From positions 107,717,591-107,781,590 of the forward strand of contig NC_035436.2 in assembly GCF_002127325.2 (NCBI RefSeq): a DNA stretch of 64,000 nt. The letters run 5' to 3'. Made by a program: the position numbers and the translations under genes. Positions 1-10,037 of the stretch are shown here, piece by piece. The notes under the pieces are model-generated. The model was given only the letters and a program-made list of their open reading frames with translations, was not told the DNA's origin and ran no database searches. The stretch comes from Helianthus annuus (lineage: Eukaryota; Streptophyta; Magnoliopsida; Asterales; Asteraceae). Position 1 is the stretch's first letter; each line of letters begins with the position of its first letter.

Positions 1-406
1 ACCCGCTGATGTCCACAATAGTGTCCATCTCATCTAGCCAGGTGATACAATCAACAGCACCTTTCTCCCCTGTAAATTCCCGGGGCTTACAAGATACAAA
101 GTATTTGTAGGTGCAACCCTTAGCACTGGATGCATCAGTATATTCTCTATCGCGATGAACGCTGTTCTCTGTGGACGAGTGTTTGTCGTCATCTTTCTTG
201 GGTTGAGAGGGTGGTTTGGAGTGTGTCTTTGGTTTAGAGGGTGGTTTTGATACAGTTCTGCCTTGAGACTCTGTATATTGACGATCAAGAGCTGCCTGAA
301 CAGCATTGTCAATCAGAGCCTTCAGCTGTGCGCCTGTCAGATGCACCGGCGTATTGTCGTAGTCATCTTCATTTGTATGGCTGTTCTCTCCATTGGGATC
401 CGCCAT
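1..406 (-). CDS. Ty3/gypsy gag, N-terminal part, runs off the window edge
   Basis: An open frame of 135 codons reads from an ATG at 404-406 to the left edge without a stop. The N-terminus is acidic and polar (MADPNGENSHTNEDD). A Pro/Ser/Lys stretch follows, then the start of a retrotransposon gag domain with the pattern CTYKYF-x-C-x-P-x-x-F-x-G-x-x-GAV and a downstream TWLDEMD. The same pattern occurs in the gag of the Tekay-type element at 17827, which supports the call. Gag forms the particle that packages element RNA. The frame lies on the same strand as, and downstream of, the LTR at 2785-6173, the PBS and the 404-residue ORF, so all four belong to one element whose pol lies outside the window. 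Confidence 0.8.
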   Translation of the reverse strand, partial: MADPNGENSHTNEDDYDNTPVHLTGAQLKALIDNAVQAALDRQYTESQGRTVSKPPSKPKTHSKPPSQPKKDDDKHSSTENSVHRDREYTDASSAKGCTYKYFVSCKPREFTGEKGAVDCITWLDEMDTIVDISG

Positions 407-734
407 TGTAACTTGAATCTGTTACAGAAGATAACCAAATTTTATTTAGGAGATTATTATATAATTGTCTTTTATGACAATTTGTCAATCATGGTAACAG
501 AGACCATATTTGGTTAACTTATTACTTCATTAAATATTAGGATTTGAATAATTCCTATTTCAGCTATATAAATAGTATTGGCGGCATAAAGCCTAATCAC
601 GAGGATGTTTTATAACATTAGCCGAGATTTCAGAGAATCAAAGGCATAGAGATTTGAACCGTAGTTCTTTTATCTCTTTCTGACAGAGAGTCATAGACCA
701 CCACTGCCTTTTGTCTTTATAAGACAATTATTAC

Positions 735-863
735 GGCCCATAGGCACTACACCTCTAATGGATGTTTCAATATGGTTGGCCCGTAGGCACTACATCACTA
801 ATGGATGTTTTAATAAGATTGGCCCGTAGGCACTACATCACTAATGGATGTTTTAATAAGATT
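735..863 (-). repeat. Three tandem 43-bp units
   Basis: Units start at 735, 778 and 821, each beginning ggccc(g/a)taggcactac and ending near gatgttttaataagatt. The second and third are almost identical and the first is diverged. The cluster lies in the spacer upstream of gag. Confidence 0.85.
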
Positions 864-1257
864 GATCACTTGCATAGGTGATTTAACCCACGATTTATAA
901 ATCATTTAGTTGGGCTTTGAAATCCTTAAAGGATTATTGTATAAGAATGGCGTGCGTGATTTTAACGAATCACATCTGCCATGGTTGTTAACATGCTTGC
1001 AGCGGTTAACAAGGAATCTGAATCTTTTAATTAAGTCCTACCATCTTGACCGGATCTTAAAAGACACCAGGCTAGGTTTCACTCGTAAGATTCTTTATTT
1101 AGGCAGATCAATTTAAAAGGAATGGTTTTGATTTATTTCATACATATTAAAACAAACTCATAACATACATTCCATAATCTCAAATACAATCACATATTGC
1201 CCTAAACAGGTCTTTCAAATAGTACATACCTCCATAGAGGTTTAAAATAAGTGACAA

Positions 1258-1353
1258 GTCCACGCAGGGACTAATACAAGATAGGTGTCCATGTAAGGAC
1301 TAAAAGATAAGTCCACGTAGGGACTGAAATACGATAAGTGTCCACGCAGGGAC
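1258..1353 (-). repeat. Four short near-palindromic repeats, GTCCACGCAGGGAC type
   Basis: Copies of a 14-base core (gtccacgcagggac and variants) occur at 1258, 1287, 1311 and 1340. The spacing is 24-29 bases. Each core has GTCC and GGAC ends that could pair. They lie just 3' of the extra ORF on the element's sense strand. Confidence 0.75.
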
Positions 1354-1394
1354 TTATTGCAAAATAGAAATTACATTAGTACAACTATTACGGG

Positions 1395-2609
1395 CTAATG
1401 GTCACGTTTCTTCTTTTTGCCCTTTAGTAGGTTCGCCAAGCCTTTGAGAAATCCTCGGTGGCTCTTTTTCTCTTCTTCGAACTCTCTCTCCACACGATCT
1501 AGTCGATGGAGTATCTCTTCTTGTTCAGGAGGAGAGAATCGTGGTTGTGGTGCTTGTTGCGGAACTGGAGGTCTGGGAGGTATTGGATACCCATGAGCTA
1601 AGTAGTCCGCTGCCCCCATGTTCCCATGAGCTCCGTCAGGGTAGCGTGCATTATATCTAGCCGACACCACATATGGGTCGCGCTCATAATTGTAGTTGTA
1701 TTGTGCTTGTGATGGTTCGAACGGGTTGTACGCCGTTGGACCCGTGTAAGCAGGTATGGGTTGGTCATACCCAAATGGTGGCGAATTTGGTGCAGCTGGT
1801 GCGGAGTTCGCCTCATGTATAGGACTTGAAGGTCCTTCTTCTTGTAGTGGCGGATAGTGGCTACTACTAGAGTGTCGAGGGGTGCTGAAGTGGATACCCC
1901 CTCCTCCTCGTGTGGACATACGAGCATTTGTCCTCCTACGCCTTGGCGGATCAGGTATTACGGGTTGTGCCGGTGGCGGAGGTGGTGGCGTAACTGCCTC
2001 AAAGCGTGAATCCTCAGAGGGATCCTGTGGATGTCGCGGTTGTTGTGATGTCTGTTGAGGTGGCGTGTAGTACCATTCATGTCGGTCGAACAACGCTTGG
2101 AAACTGTCTGGTCCCTGATAGGGTGTGCCATGGAAGGATGACCCATCAGAGACTTCTATCGGATGCGTGGGCGTACCACGAGCAGGTTCAGTTGGATCAG
2201 TATCTTCATCCATATGGTCTTCGGAGAAGTGATCTTGTGGCCCTAATGGAACAAAGCCTGAAGGTTCCTGTATGTAGTCAGCTGGATTAAACTGACCTAT
2301 GAAGTATGGAGTAGGGTCGTCGTAATTTCGGTGTGATACCGAACGTTGTAGAGGTAAGAAGGAAGGTTGTGGGTTGTTGGGATCATTTTCTGAGTTTGGC
2401 CCAAAGGAGTGCCGGTATGATGGCGTCGAGCTGTGCGAGGTGGAATGCCTCGCGGGTTCGTAGAGATCTCTTCGTCGTTGTGGTTCTTCGCTCCTTGTCA
2501 TCGAAGGATGTCTTGTACCTGATGGTCCAGCTTCGTTATCGTGATGTGTCACGACATCTCCTCTGCCTCTTCTTCCCCTTCCTCTTCCTCGGAATATAAC
2601 AGGTGGCAT
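1395..2609 (-). CDS. Additional retrotransposon ORF between 5' LTR and gag (404 aa, unknown function)
   Basis: This intact frame starts about 160 bases downstream of the PBS and ends about 1 kb before gag on the same strand. Residues 6-18 are an Arg/Gly stretch (RGRGRGRRGRGD). The middle is rich in Pro, Ser, Tyr and Gln, with a run of prolines near residue 210. The C-terminus has a charged, probably coiled segment (LDRVEREFEEEKK) and a basic tail (LLKGKKKKRDH). There is no signal peptide, membrane segment or recognisable enzyme motif. A diverged copy is scattered over 12687-24406, so it recurs with this retrotransposon family. Extra ORFs before gag are known in some plant LTR retrotransposons. 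A nucleic-acid-binding or gag-accessory role is only a guess from the RG-rich and lysine-rich ends. Confidence 0.7.
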   Translation of the reverse strand: MPPVIFRGRGRGRRGRGDVVTHHDNEAGPSGTRHPSMTRSEEPQRRRDLYEPARHSTSHSSTPSYRHSFGPNSENDPNNPQPSFLPLQRSVSHRNYDDPTPYFIGQFNPADYIQEPSGFVPLGPQDHFSEDHMDEDTDPTEPARGTPTHPIEVSDGSSFHGTPYQGPDSFQALFDRHEWYYTPPQQTSQQPRHPQDPSEDSRFEAVTPPPPPPAQPVIPDPPRRRRTNARMSTRGGGGIHFSTPRHSSSSHYPPLQEEGPSSPIHEANSAPAAPNSPPFGYDQPIPAYTGPTAYNPFEPSQAQYNYNYERDPYVVSARYNARYPDGAHGNMGAADYLAHGYPIPPRPPVPQQAPQPRFSPPEQEEILHRLDRVEREFEEEKKSHRGFLKGLANLLKGKKKKRDH

Positions 2610-2768
2610 TTTCCTGCTTTATAAAACTTTAAATTCCAGTAATAAAAGAAAAAGAAAAAATTGGAATGACAATTCGAATTTGTCCTAAGTTCTTGTCTAG
2701 ACTCAAGTATGTGCAATTGTGTCATTGAGATTAAACACATTAGGATAGTGTTTAATTCACTCAATGTT

Positions 2769-2782
2769 GGCTCTGATACCAA
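2769..2782 (-). promoter_or_regulatory. Primer-binding site, tRNA-iMet type
   Basis: On the minus strand this reads TTGGTATCAGAGCC, the usual plant initiator-tRNA-Met primer site. It lies two bases after the end of the LTR and fixes both the orientation and the LTR boundary. Confidence 0.9.
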
Positions 2783-5219
2783 CCTGTCACACCCCGATTT
2801 CCACGTGTCTCACCAGTGGGCCCGGTGGGGGATTACCGTGACGATGTTGGCAACAATATAGTCAAACCACACAATTATATAAATGCACAGCGGAAGCTTA
2901 AGATAAATATATACTTCAACCTCTGGTTGTAATATCAAATGTATTACAGAAGTCGAATATATCCACAGCGGATCAAAATAATAATAAATTATTGTTCATT
3001 CAGATGCAGCATCGAGTTTGCGAGACTATGTACGATGCTTAGGACGCCTATACCAGCCCATTTCGTATAGTACCTGCACTTAATCTTTTTGGGGAAAATA
3101 CGTCAGTTTACACTGGTAAATACATTCAACTGACACATTTGAAAATGTTTATTAAAATTGATTTGAATGCACAAGGCACAAACTCTTTTATAACTTGGGA
3201 AAATTATTAAAATCTTGTGAACGTTTTACATGTTCTTTTATGCGTTCAGTAGCCCGGGTCGTGCCGGGTTAAAGATTTATAGACACACCACATTGCGTAA
3301 AACCGTAGTATAAAAACCAACGGCTACGTCTTTTAAATTTAATGTCGACAATGTATACCGGGTGTACGCCTACACCGGGATGTCGATGGTCGTGGCCATT
3401 TCGTAAAATGATGCCAAGGATATCCGGGACAACGGTCATTAAACCCCCCAAAGGCTTTTAAGAAACAAGACTGTTTAAATGAGCCGATCATATTATTTAA
3501 TTAACCACCTAAGCGATGGAAGAATATAATGCTCAATCAAGCGGTATTAATATACCGTAACCCAAGCCCATATAGGGGAAATAAGTTAAAGTATTTACCT
3601 TTGCAAGTATATATCCTTAGTTCGATTAAATCGCCGATAGCTTTTACCGGGGCTCCTAATCTGGAACGAAGGTTTTAATTAACCTCTTAGAATCCTAACG
3701 GGTCCTTATATTAGCCGTAGCCTAGACCGGTTGGTTCCGATATATATAGATATGGTTTAATCGTGTGAAAGGCGAAAACCGAGAATGGAATGTGATTCTG
3801 CCCCAAACAAGTTCAGAGACTTGTTTTATATGGGTTCAAGGTTCATACTCTGGATTTTGGGGTTCAAATAATATAATTTGACCCGTATCGGCTAATTTAT
3901 GAAAACTAGTTTCATCAGCCGAACCGGACGCGCAATAGGCGAAACAGTTAACCATGAGAGTCTTACGCTTATTTCCTAAGTCGATATGCCTCAAAGAGGT
4001 TGTGGTATCAGTAGGATACCTTCCGTGATGCCCGTAACGAGTTTAAGTTAATATTACGCCCCGTAGGGACTTTTCGGTCATTTTAAAGACTTTAAAAGGG
4101 CTTTTCGAGTTCTACAGGAAATCTGAGTTTCCCGAACAGCTTATAAAGCTTAAAATACTTTATTTATTATTTAAAATCAGTAGCAACTGGAATCGGGTCA
4201 AAAGACCTTGTAGAACTCAAGTTTTGGCCGAGAAGGGCATATTCGGTATTTACCGAACCGTAGCCATAACCGCAGGTTATGAGCGAGGTAAAAATTATTA
4301 AAAATCTTTAAAATTCCCTAAGTATTATTTTAATACAGTGGGTAAAAGTTTTGGTGACGAAATCTTGGTTTAGATAGGCGTTATGCTAATTGCGCCGTTT
4401 ATTACAAAAGTTTACTTTAGTTGCGCTATTTAGCATAACTCTCATTCTAGACCTCGGATTGATGTGAAACTTTAAGGACATGCTTATAATTTAATAAGCA
4501 AGGTTCTGGTCCGTTCACGTGTCCGGAATACTCGTTTTATTTTCGAAATGGCGTTACGGTCAACTTTTAGGCGATTAACGGAAATGTGCAAAAGACTCGG
4601 ATAACTCATGAACCAATCACAGAGGTTTATACCATCATGTAACCTGGTCCTAAGAGAGTCCTAAGGTATATCTATACCTCAGTAAAACGGGTCAGAACTG
4701 AAGTCAATGCAAAAGTCAAACTTTTGCGACATTCGGCTCCGAACCGGGTCAATATAGCAAATGGTCGATTCAAACGAGCGCAAACAAGTTTATATGCTTA
4801 ATATCATGTTTTATGAACATCAAAACAGGTTTCATAACGTATACATTACAGATTATGTAGAAAACGGCAAAATGACTTTCTGTTGACTTTTTAAGTGCGT
4901 GTTTGACTCGATATTTGACATAGTTAGAGTGGTGATCAGAGGGAACCCTTTTAGGGGTTTATTACCCACATAAATACCAACTCAAAACTACTTTTGATTC
5001 GACAATTCACTGGACCATTTGTGAGTTATCGCTATAACAACCGTTAGTTACGACGGTTGAGTTTATAAGCCAAAACTATGGAAATGTAAGACCAAATTGG
5101 TTATGAACGACTTACAGAAGTGGTATCTTGCTTAGAGAGCAGAAGAGAATGCTAGAGAGCTCTTGGAATGATCAGATGAATGAGTTTGTGTTGTGGTGAA
5201 AGTTGTGTGCATAATGTGG

Positions 5220-5229
5220 CTATTTATAG
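5220..5229 (-). promoter_or_regulatory. LTR TATA box
   Basis: The minus strand reads CTATAAATAG inside the LTR, followed downstream by a plausible leader. The same sequence is found at the equivalent place in the LTR remnant at 25259 and, slightly changed, at 54705. Confidence 0.6.
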
Positions 5230-5400
5230 TGAAGCCAAGCATCTAGGATCATCACAAACACCTACAACAGGCCAGGGATGATGGGCATGTGTCCCCTGAA
5301 GCTATGGGTCAAGTGTAGGGTGCCCATGCTTCATTTATTGAGGTTTGATCGTTCATAATGTTCAAAAGGCAAGAAAACACAAAGTTTCTGCATCTGGGCG

Positions 5401-5533
5401 TCCCACGCGGCCCGCATGGGAGTTCCATGCATGTTTAATGCGGGTCGCCTGAGTTTCAAATATCAGACGCGTATCTTAGGGGGCTCGTGGCCCGCCTCAA
5501 CTTAACCCAATCCTTTACGCGGGTCGCGAGAGG
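5401..5533. repeat. GC-rich direct/inverted motif island in LTR U3
   Basis: Several cggcccgc, gcgggtcgc and ctcgtggcccgcc words cluster in an otherwise AT-rich LTR, about 170-310 bases upstream of the TATA box on the minus strand. Similar but sequence-unrelated islands occupy the same place in two other LTRs here. Confidence 0.5.
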
Positions 5534-6173
5534 TTAAAATTTCAGGATTTTTAAATCTTTTGTCATGATTACGAAATCCTGGTAATTAATAACGAAATCT
5601 TTCGTAATGATTTACCTGACCTTTCGGGTTTGAAGGGGTAACTTTGCGGTTTGGCCCTTGGTTAATTACAACTAGGGACCTCGTGTTATTTACCCGCGTT
5701 GTTAAGTCCCCGATTAGTTTATTAATTGTTCAGAAAGCCTTAACTTTCATTATTGATGCTTTTAACCCTTCTCCTACGAATTCGATCGTAACTTTCTCGT
5801 TTCATAACGAAACTTCGCGAAATTTATATATTATATTTTAGTGAGTGTATAATACCGTTACAAAGCCTTGGGAACGTTAAAGGGTCACTCAGAGGTATAA
5901 TTAAACATGTTGACACGGTTAACCCCTGTAGCTTGTAATCTCTCACTTTCTTTCGCGTTTCGCTTCTGTACGATCTATGATTTATTCGTTTGAAGGTTCA
6001 AGCATTATTTAGGGTTACTTTACAGTATATTTACCCTTGTTGACATTTATAACCCTCGAATTTATATACTTTCAAGGTTTGTCAAAATTTGTCCTTTATT
6101 TAATATAAATGCCACGTGTAATCAAATGACACGTGTTAACACATTATTGGACGCAAAAATTCGAGGTGTTACA

Positions 6174-9037
6174 CTGCTGCTTATGATGAGGAATGTTTCC
6201 TCAAACAAAAGTCAAAGGTTGAATGGTTGTGTGTTGGAGACTCTAATACGAAATATTTCCACAATGTGGTGAAAAGCCGTAATGCGAGGAGCAAAATTCA
6301 TAGTGTTAAAGATACTTTGGGGATCCGTCATGAAGGTAGTAGGGTTGCGGCTGCTCTAGTCACTCACTACTCTAACTTTCTTGGTGTTGAGGACCAGGTA
6401 ACTTCCATTAATTTGGATAGTATTTTTGTTAATGTCCTTAGCCATGAAGATGCTTCTAATATGGTTCGACAAGTTACTAGAGAGGAAGTCAAAGCGGCTA
6501 TGTTTAACATTGGTGAAAATAAAGCCCCGGGGCCTGATGGGTATACGTCAGCTTTTTTCAAGAGGGCTTGGGATATTATCGGTAATGAAGTTACGGATGC
6601 GGTTCTTGATTTTTTTGATAATGGGAAACTCCTCAAGCAATTAAATCACACGATCCAAGCTTTGATTCCTAAGAAAGACATTCCGGACTCTGTTTTGGAT
6701 TATCGTCCTATTTCATGTTGTAACGTGCTCTATAAGTGTATTAGCAAAATAATCACGGATAGGATTAAAGGGAGTTTGGGGGCTCTTGTCAGCATTAATC
6801 AGTCAGCCTTTGTGCCGGGAAGGAAAATCTCAGATAATATTCTCCTAACTCAGGAGTTGATGCACAACTATCACTTGAATAGAGGCCCTGCGAGATGTGC
6901 TTTTAAAATAGACGTTCAGAAAGCCTATGATACGGTTAGTTGGTCTTTTTTGAAAGCTATCCTCATTCGTTTTGGATTCAATCATCGTATGGTTCAGTGG
7001 ATTATGATGTGTGTATCCACGGCTTCCTACTCATTGTCCGTTAATGGTAATCTTCATGGTTTTTTCAAGGGGAAGAGGGGGTTGAGACAGGGCGATCCTA
7101 TGTCGCCTTATTTATTTACCATTATCATGGAAGTGCTATCTCTATTACTGCAACGGGCGGCTGACTTAAACTCGTCATTTAAATTTCATCATCAGTGTGC
7201 TAAGCAGAGAATTATCAATGTATCCTTTGCGGACGATTTGTTTATCTTTGTCCATGCTGACATTTGCTCGGTGAAGAAGGTTAGAGATGCTCTGGAAATG
7301 TTTACTAGTTGGTCTGGGTTAGTACCGAGCCCAACCAAGAGTACTGCCTATTTTTCGAATGTGTCTTCTTTGGTGAAGCAACAGATTCTTTCGTTGATGC
7401 CTTTTCAAGAGGGTAATCTTCCGGTTAGATATCTTGGGGTGCCGCTTATATCCACAAAGCTTATTTTTAAAGATTGTAAAATCTTGATTGATCGTATGGA
7501 GAGCAAAATCACGAGCTGGATTTCTAAGTCTTTGTCGTTTGCGGGCCGCCTTCAACTTATAAGTTCAGTATTATCTTCTATGCATATCTACTAGGCTTCA
7601 GTTTTTATTCTCCCTACTCGGGTAATTTCTGAGTTGGAAAAGAGGATGTGTCGTTTTTTATGGAATGCTGGTTCTTCTGGCAGAATTCGTGCCAAAGTTG
7701 CTTGGTCCGATGTTTGTTTGCCAAAGAATGAGGGAGGCTTAGGTGTTCGAAATGTTGGGGATGTTAATAAGGCTCTCATGACAAACCACATATGGAGTAT
7801 TATTACTCATAGAGAGTCTCTTTGGGTTCGGTGGATCCATTCGTACAAGCTAAAGGGTAGAAGTTTTTGGGAGGTTCCATGCAGGGGTAGCGTGAGTTGG
7901 GGATGGCGTAAAATATTATCCATCCGAAATTTGGTTCGTCCTTACATGGGTATGTCTATCAGAAGTGGTGTTCAGACTAATGCATGGTGTGATAACTGGT
8001 GCCCCTTGAGTCCGATCAGTACTTTCATCACGCCGAGAACCATCACTAATGCGGGTTTCAATATGTACAGTACAGTCGCCGATATAGTTGATGCTTCGGG
8101 TCAATGGCGATGGCCGGCGGCTTGGTATGACTTGTTTCCTGTGTTGATAAACTTACAACCACCATCTCTTGTTCACAATGTTCCAGATAAACCTACGTGG
8201 ATAGACTTGGATGGCAAAGATAGTTATTTCAGCTCTAAGGAAGTTTGGAATAATATTAGGAGTCGGGGTGATACGGTCTCTTGGTCCAACATGATATGGT
8301 TTTCCCAATGTATTCTAAGACACTCGTTCCATATGTGGCTGGTTATAAGAAACAAACTCAAAACTCAGGATCGCCTTATGATTTGGGAAGCGGGGAGTGC
8401 AACGAACTTAAGACTTATGTGTTGTCCGCTTTGTCGTTATGATCGTGACTCTCGTGACCACCTATTCTTCCAATGCAGCTTTGCGTCGCAAGTGTGGAAT
8501 AATGTTAAAACTATGGTTAGTTTGGAGAATGTTACTAACTCGTGGGCATCCGTCTTTGCATGGATGGAACAAACGGCTTCCTTAAAGACGACGAATGTTA
8601 TTGTGGGCAAGATTCTGATCGCGGCTACGTCTTATTTTATATGGCAAGAACGAAATGCTAGACTATTCTCTCATACCCACAAGTCGGCTGAAGCGGTGAC
8701 AGAATTAATCAAGCACACAGTCCGGTTAAAGCTTATGGGATTCAAGTTCCGTGGTAGTGCAGCTCGGAATAGAGTGCTAAAGGCATGGAAGATTTATTCC
8801 AATGAAGAGGAGCTAGATCCGGGCTAGAAGTTGAAGTTAATAGTTGCTCGTGTGATTCGCTTGTTTAGTTTGGCTGTTTTGTTTGTGGCTGTTTGTTTAG
8901 TATGTTTGGATGTTTTTGTGTTTTGTTTCCTAGTCTTGGTATGCCAAGTCTAGTAGGTGTGTTCGCTTTGACACACCCTTGTACTTATTTTCGTTGATTT
9001 ATAAAATTTACCGGGGTAACCCTTTACCCAAAAAAAA
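6174..9037 (+). mobile_element. Plant L1-type LINE, 5' part removed by LTR insertion
   Basis: The segment holds LINE ORF2 from before the reverse transcriptase to the end, a 3' UTR of about 200 bases and a short A-run at 9030-9037. It begins abruptly in frame at the LTR boundary (6173) and ends at a SIRE-like copia gag. It therefore inserted into the copia element and was later split by the Ty3/gypsy element. Confidence 0.85.
6176..8827 (+). pseudogene. LINE ORF2: reverse transcriptase and zf-RVT domain, one in-frame stop
   Basis: The frame is open from the LTR junction. Reverse-transcriptase landmarks are NKAPGPDGYTSAFFK, a YRPISCCNVLYK block, AFKIDVQKAYDTVSW, GLRQGDPMSPYLF (about 7080) and the catalytic FADD near 7226. 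A TAG at 7592-7594 interrupts the frame after MHIY. Reading continues in the same frame from about 7595 to 8827 with EKRMCRFLW and a C-terminal zinc-finger-like region (CCPLCRYDRDSRDHLFFQC) typical of plant L1 proteins. The endonuclease domain is missing because the 5' part is cut away. The single stop in an otherwise clean frame suggests fairly recent inactivation. Confidence 0.9.
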
Positions 9038-9040
9038 CTA

Positions 9041-10004
9041 CAAGGTAACTGATCGAAAGATATTGCCATTTAGTACTTGAGATGAAGAGATTAGAAATCA
9101 AAAAGACCAATGAAGAATGGATTGATAAGTTGTCTGATGCATTACCATATGACGAGTGGGGCACTTATCTGATGATGCTGAAGAACAATTCTGACTTTGT
9201 GAATCTGAATCTCAGCTCGTTCATAGAAAATATTGAAGCTGATGAGTTGGACAAGATGTATCTTTATACTACAAAGGCAGTACTCCTGTTACAACAAACC
9301 AGAGCCCAAAAATACAAACTGGTTTCAGTGCTGACACAACTTCAAGTGCTTCGTCAAACACTCCACAAACAAACAAGTCTTCTCCATTTGCCAGTTACGA
9401 GCCAAACGTCAGAGCTACTGAACAGATGTCACCTCAAAGCTCAACGAGTTCAAACAATCAGGCGTATGTTTCTGGGATCCAATGCAACATCGCAGTCACT
9501 ATCAAGAATGGGAATGAGTTCACTGAATCAGCTGCGAAACAACATATTGCATTGTTGGCTTCTGTGTTAGAGTCATATGAATCTCTGGTAGCGGGTAAGA
9601 TTGGGAATCCGGACATGACCAAAGAGGATTACGATCAAATAGACCCGGAGGAGCTTGAGTTGATAAATATTAAATGGGGCATGGCTAGTCTTGTGAGGAG
9701 AGCACAGCGCTTTATGGTGATCACTGGCAGAAACAGCCTTTCTGGACCTGATCAGAAGCTAAGTTTCGACAAGTCTAAAGTAACCTGCTTCAAGTGCAAA
9801 GAGAGAGGCCACTTCAAAAGAGAATGCCCAAACAGAGAAGTGAATAATCATCAGAACCCGTTCACGAATGATTATTACAGACAGGCAATCTACCACCGAC
9901 CGAATCAGCAACCTGTAGTTCAAAGACCACAAATTGAGAACAAACCAGAGAAAGCTCTCATTGTGAACCAGGATGACGAAAAACTAGCCGAGGGATTTAG
10001 CTAG
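9041..10004 (+). pseudogene. SIRE-like copia gag, first part, frameshifted
   Basis: Gag-like text (DEMKRLEIKKTNEEWIDKLS, ALPYDEWGTYLMMLK) starts at 9082. The frame changes somewhere between about 9250 and 9430. The second frame gives a polar linker and a zinc knuckle CFKCKERGHFKRECP near 9788. It ends with a TAG at 10002-10004, where related proteins continue, and reading goes on in the same frame after the stop. A short stretch before 9082 also reads as gag but holds a stop. The protein would bind RNA and form particles. It is broken here by a frameshift and nonsense codons. Confidence 0.75.
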
Positions 10005-10037
10005 GATAAATACATCCCTGGAAGTGATGGACAGGCT

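Larger units (their letters stand above)
407..1394 (-). other. Untranslated spacer between the extra ORF and gag
   Basis: About one kilobase separates the 404-residue ORF from gag in the same element. I see no coding frame in it. It holds two separate tandem-repeat clusters, listed individually, and is otherwise AT-rich. Confidence 0.5.
2785..6173 (-). mobile_element. 5' LTR (about 3.4 kb) of a Ty3/gypsy retrotransposon
   Basis: On the minus strand the LTR starts TGTAACACC and ends GGTGTGACA, directly followed by the PBS. It carries a GCTTCCGC motif near its 3' end, as do the other long LTRs in this window. A TATA box lies about 950 bases in. No coding capacity is seen. The upstream flank (6174 onward) is LINE ORF2 cut mid-frame, so the element inserted into the LINE. 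The matching 3' LTR and the second target-site copy lie beyond the left edge. Confidence 0.85.

Noticed and set aside
34..312. 92-codon minus-strand frame overlapping the window start
   Set aside because: Out of phase with the continuous gag frame (1-406), which carries the conserved motif.
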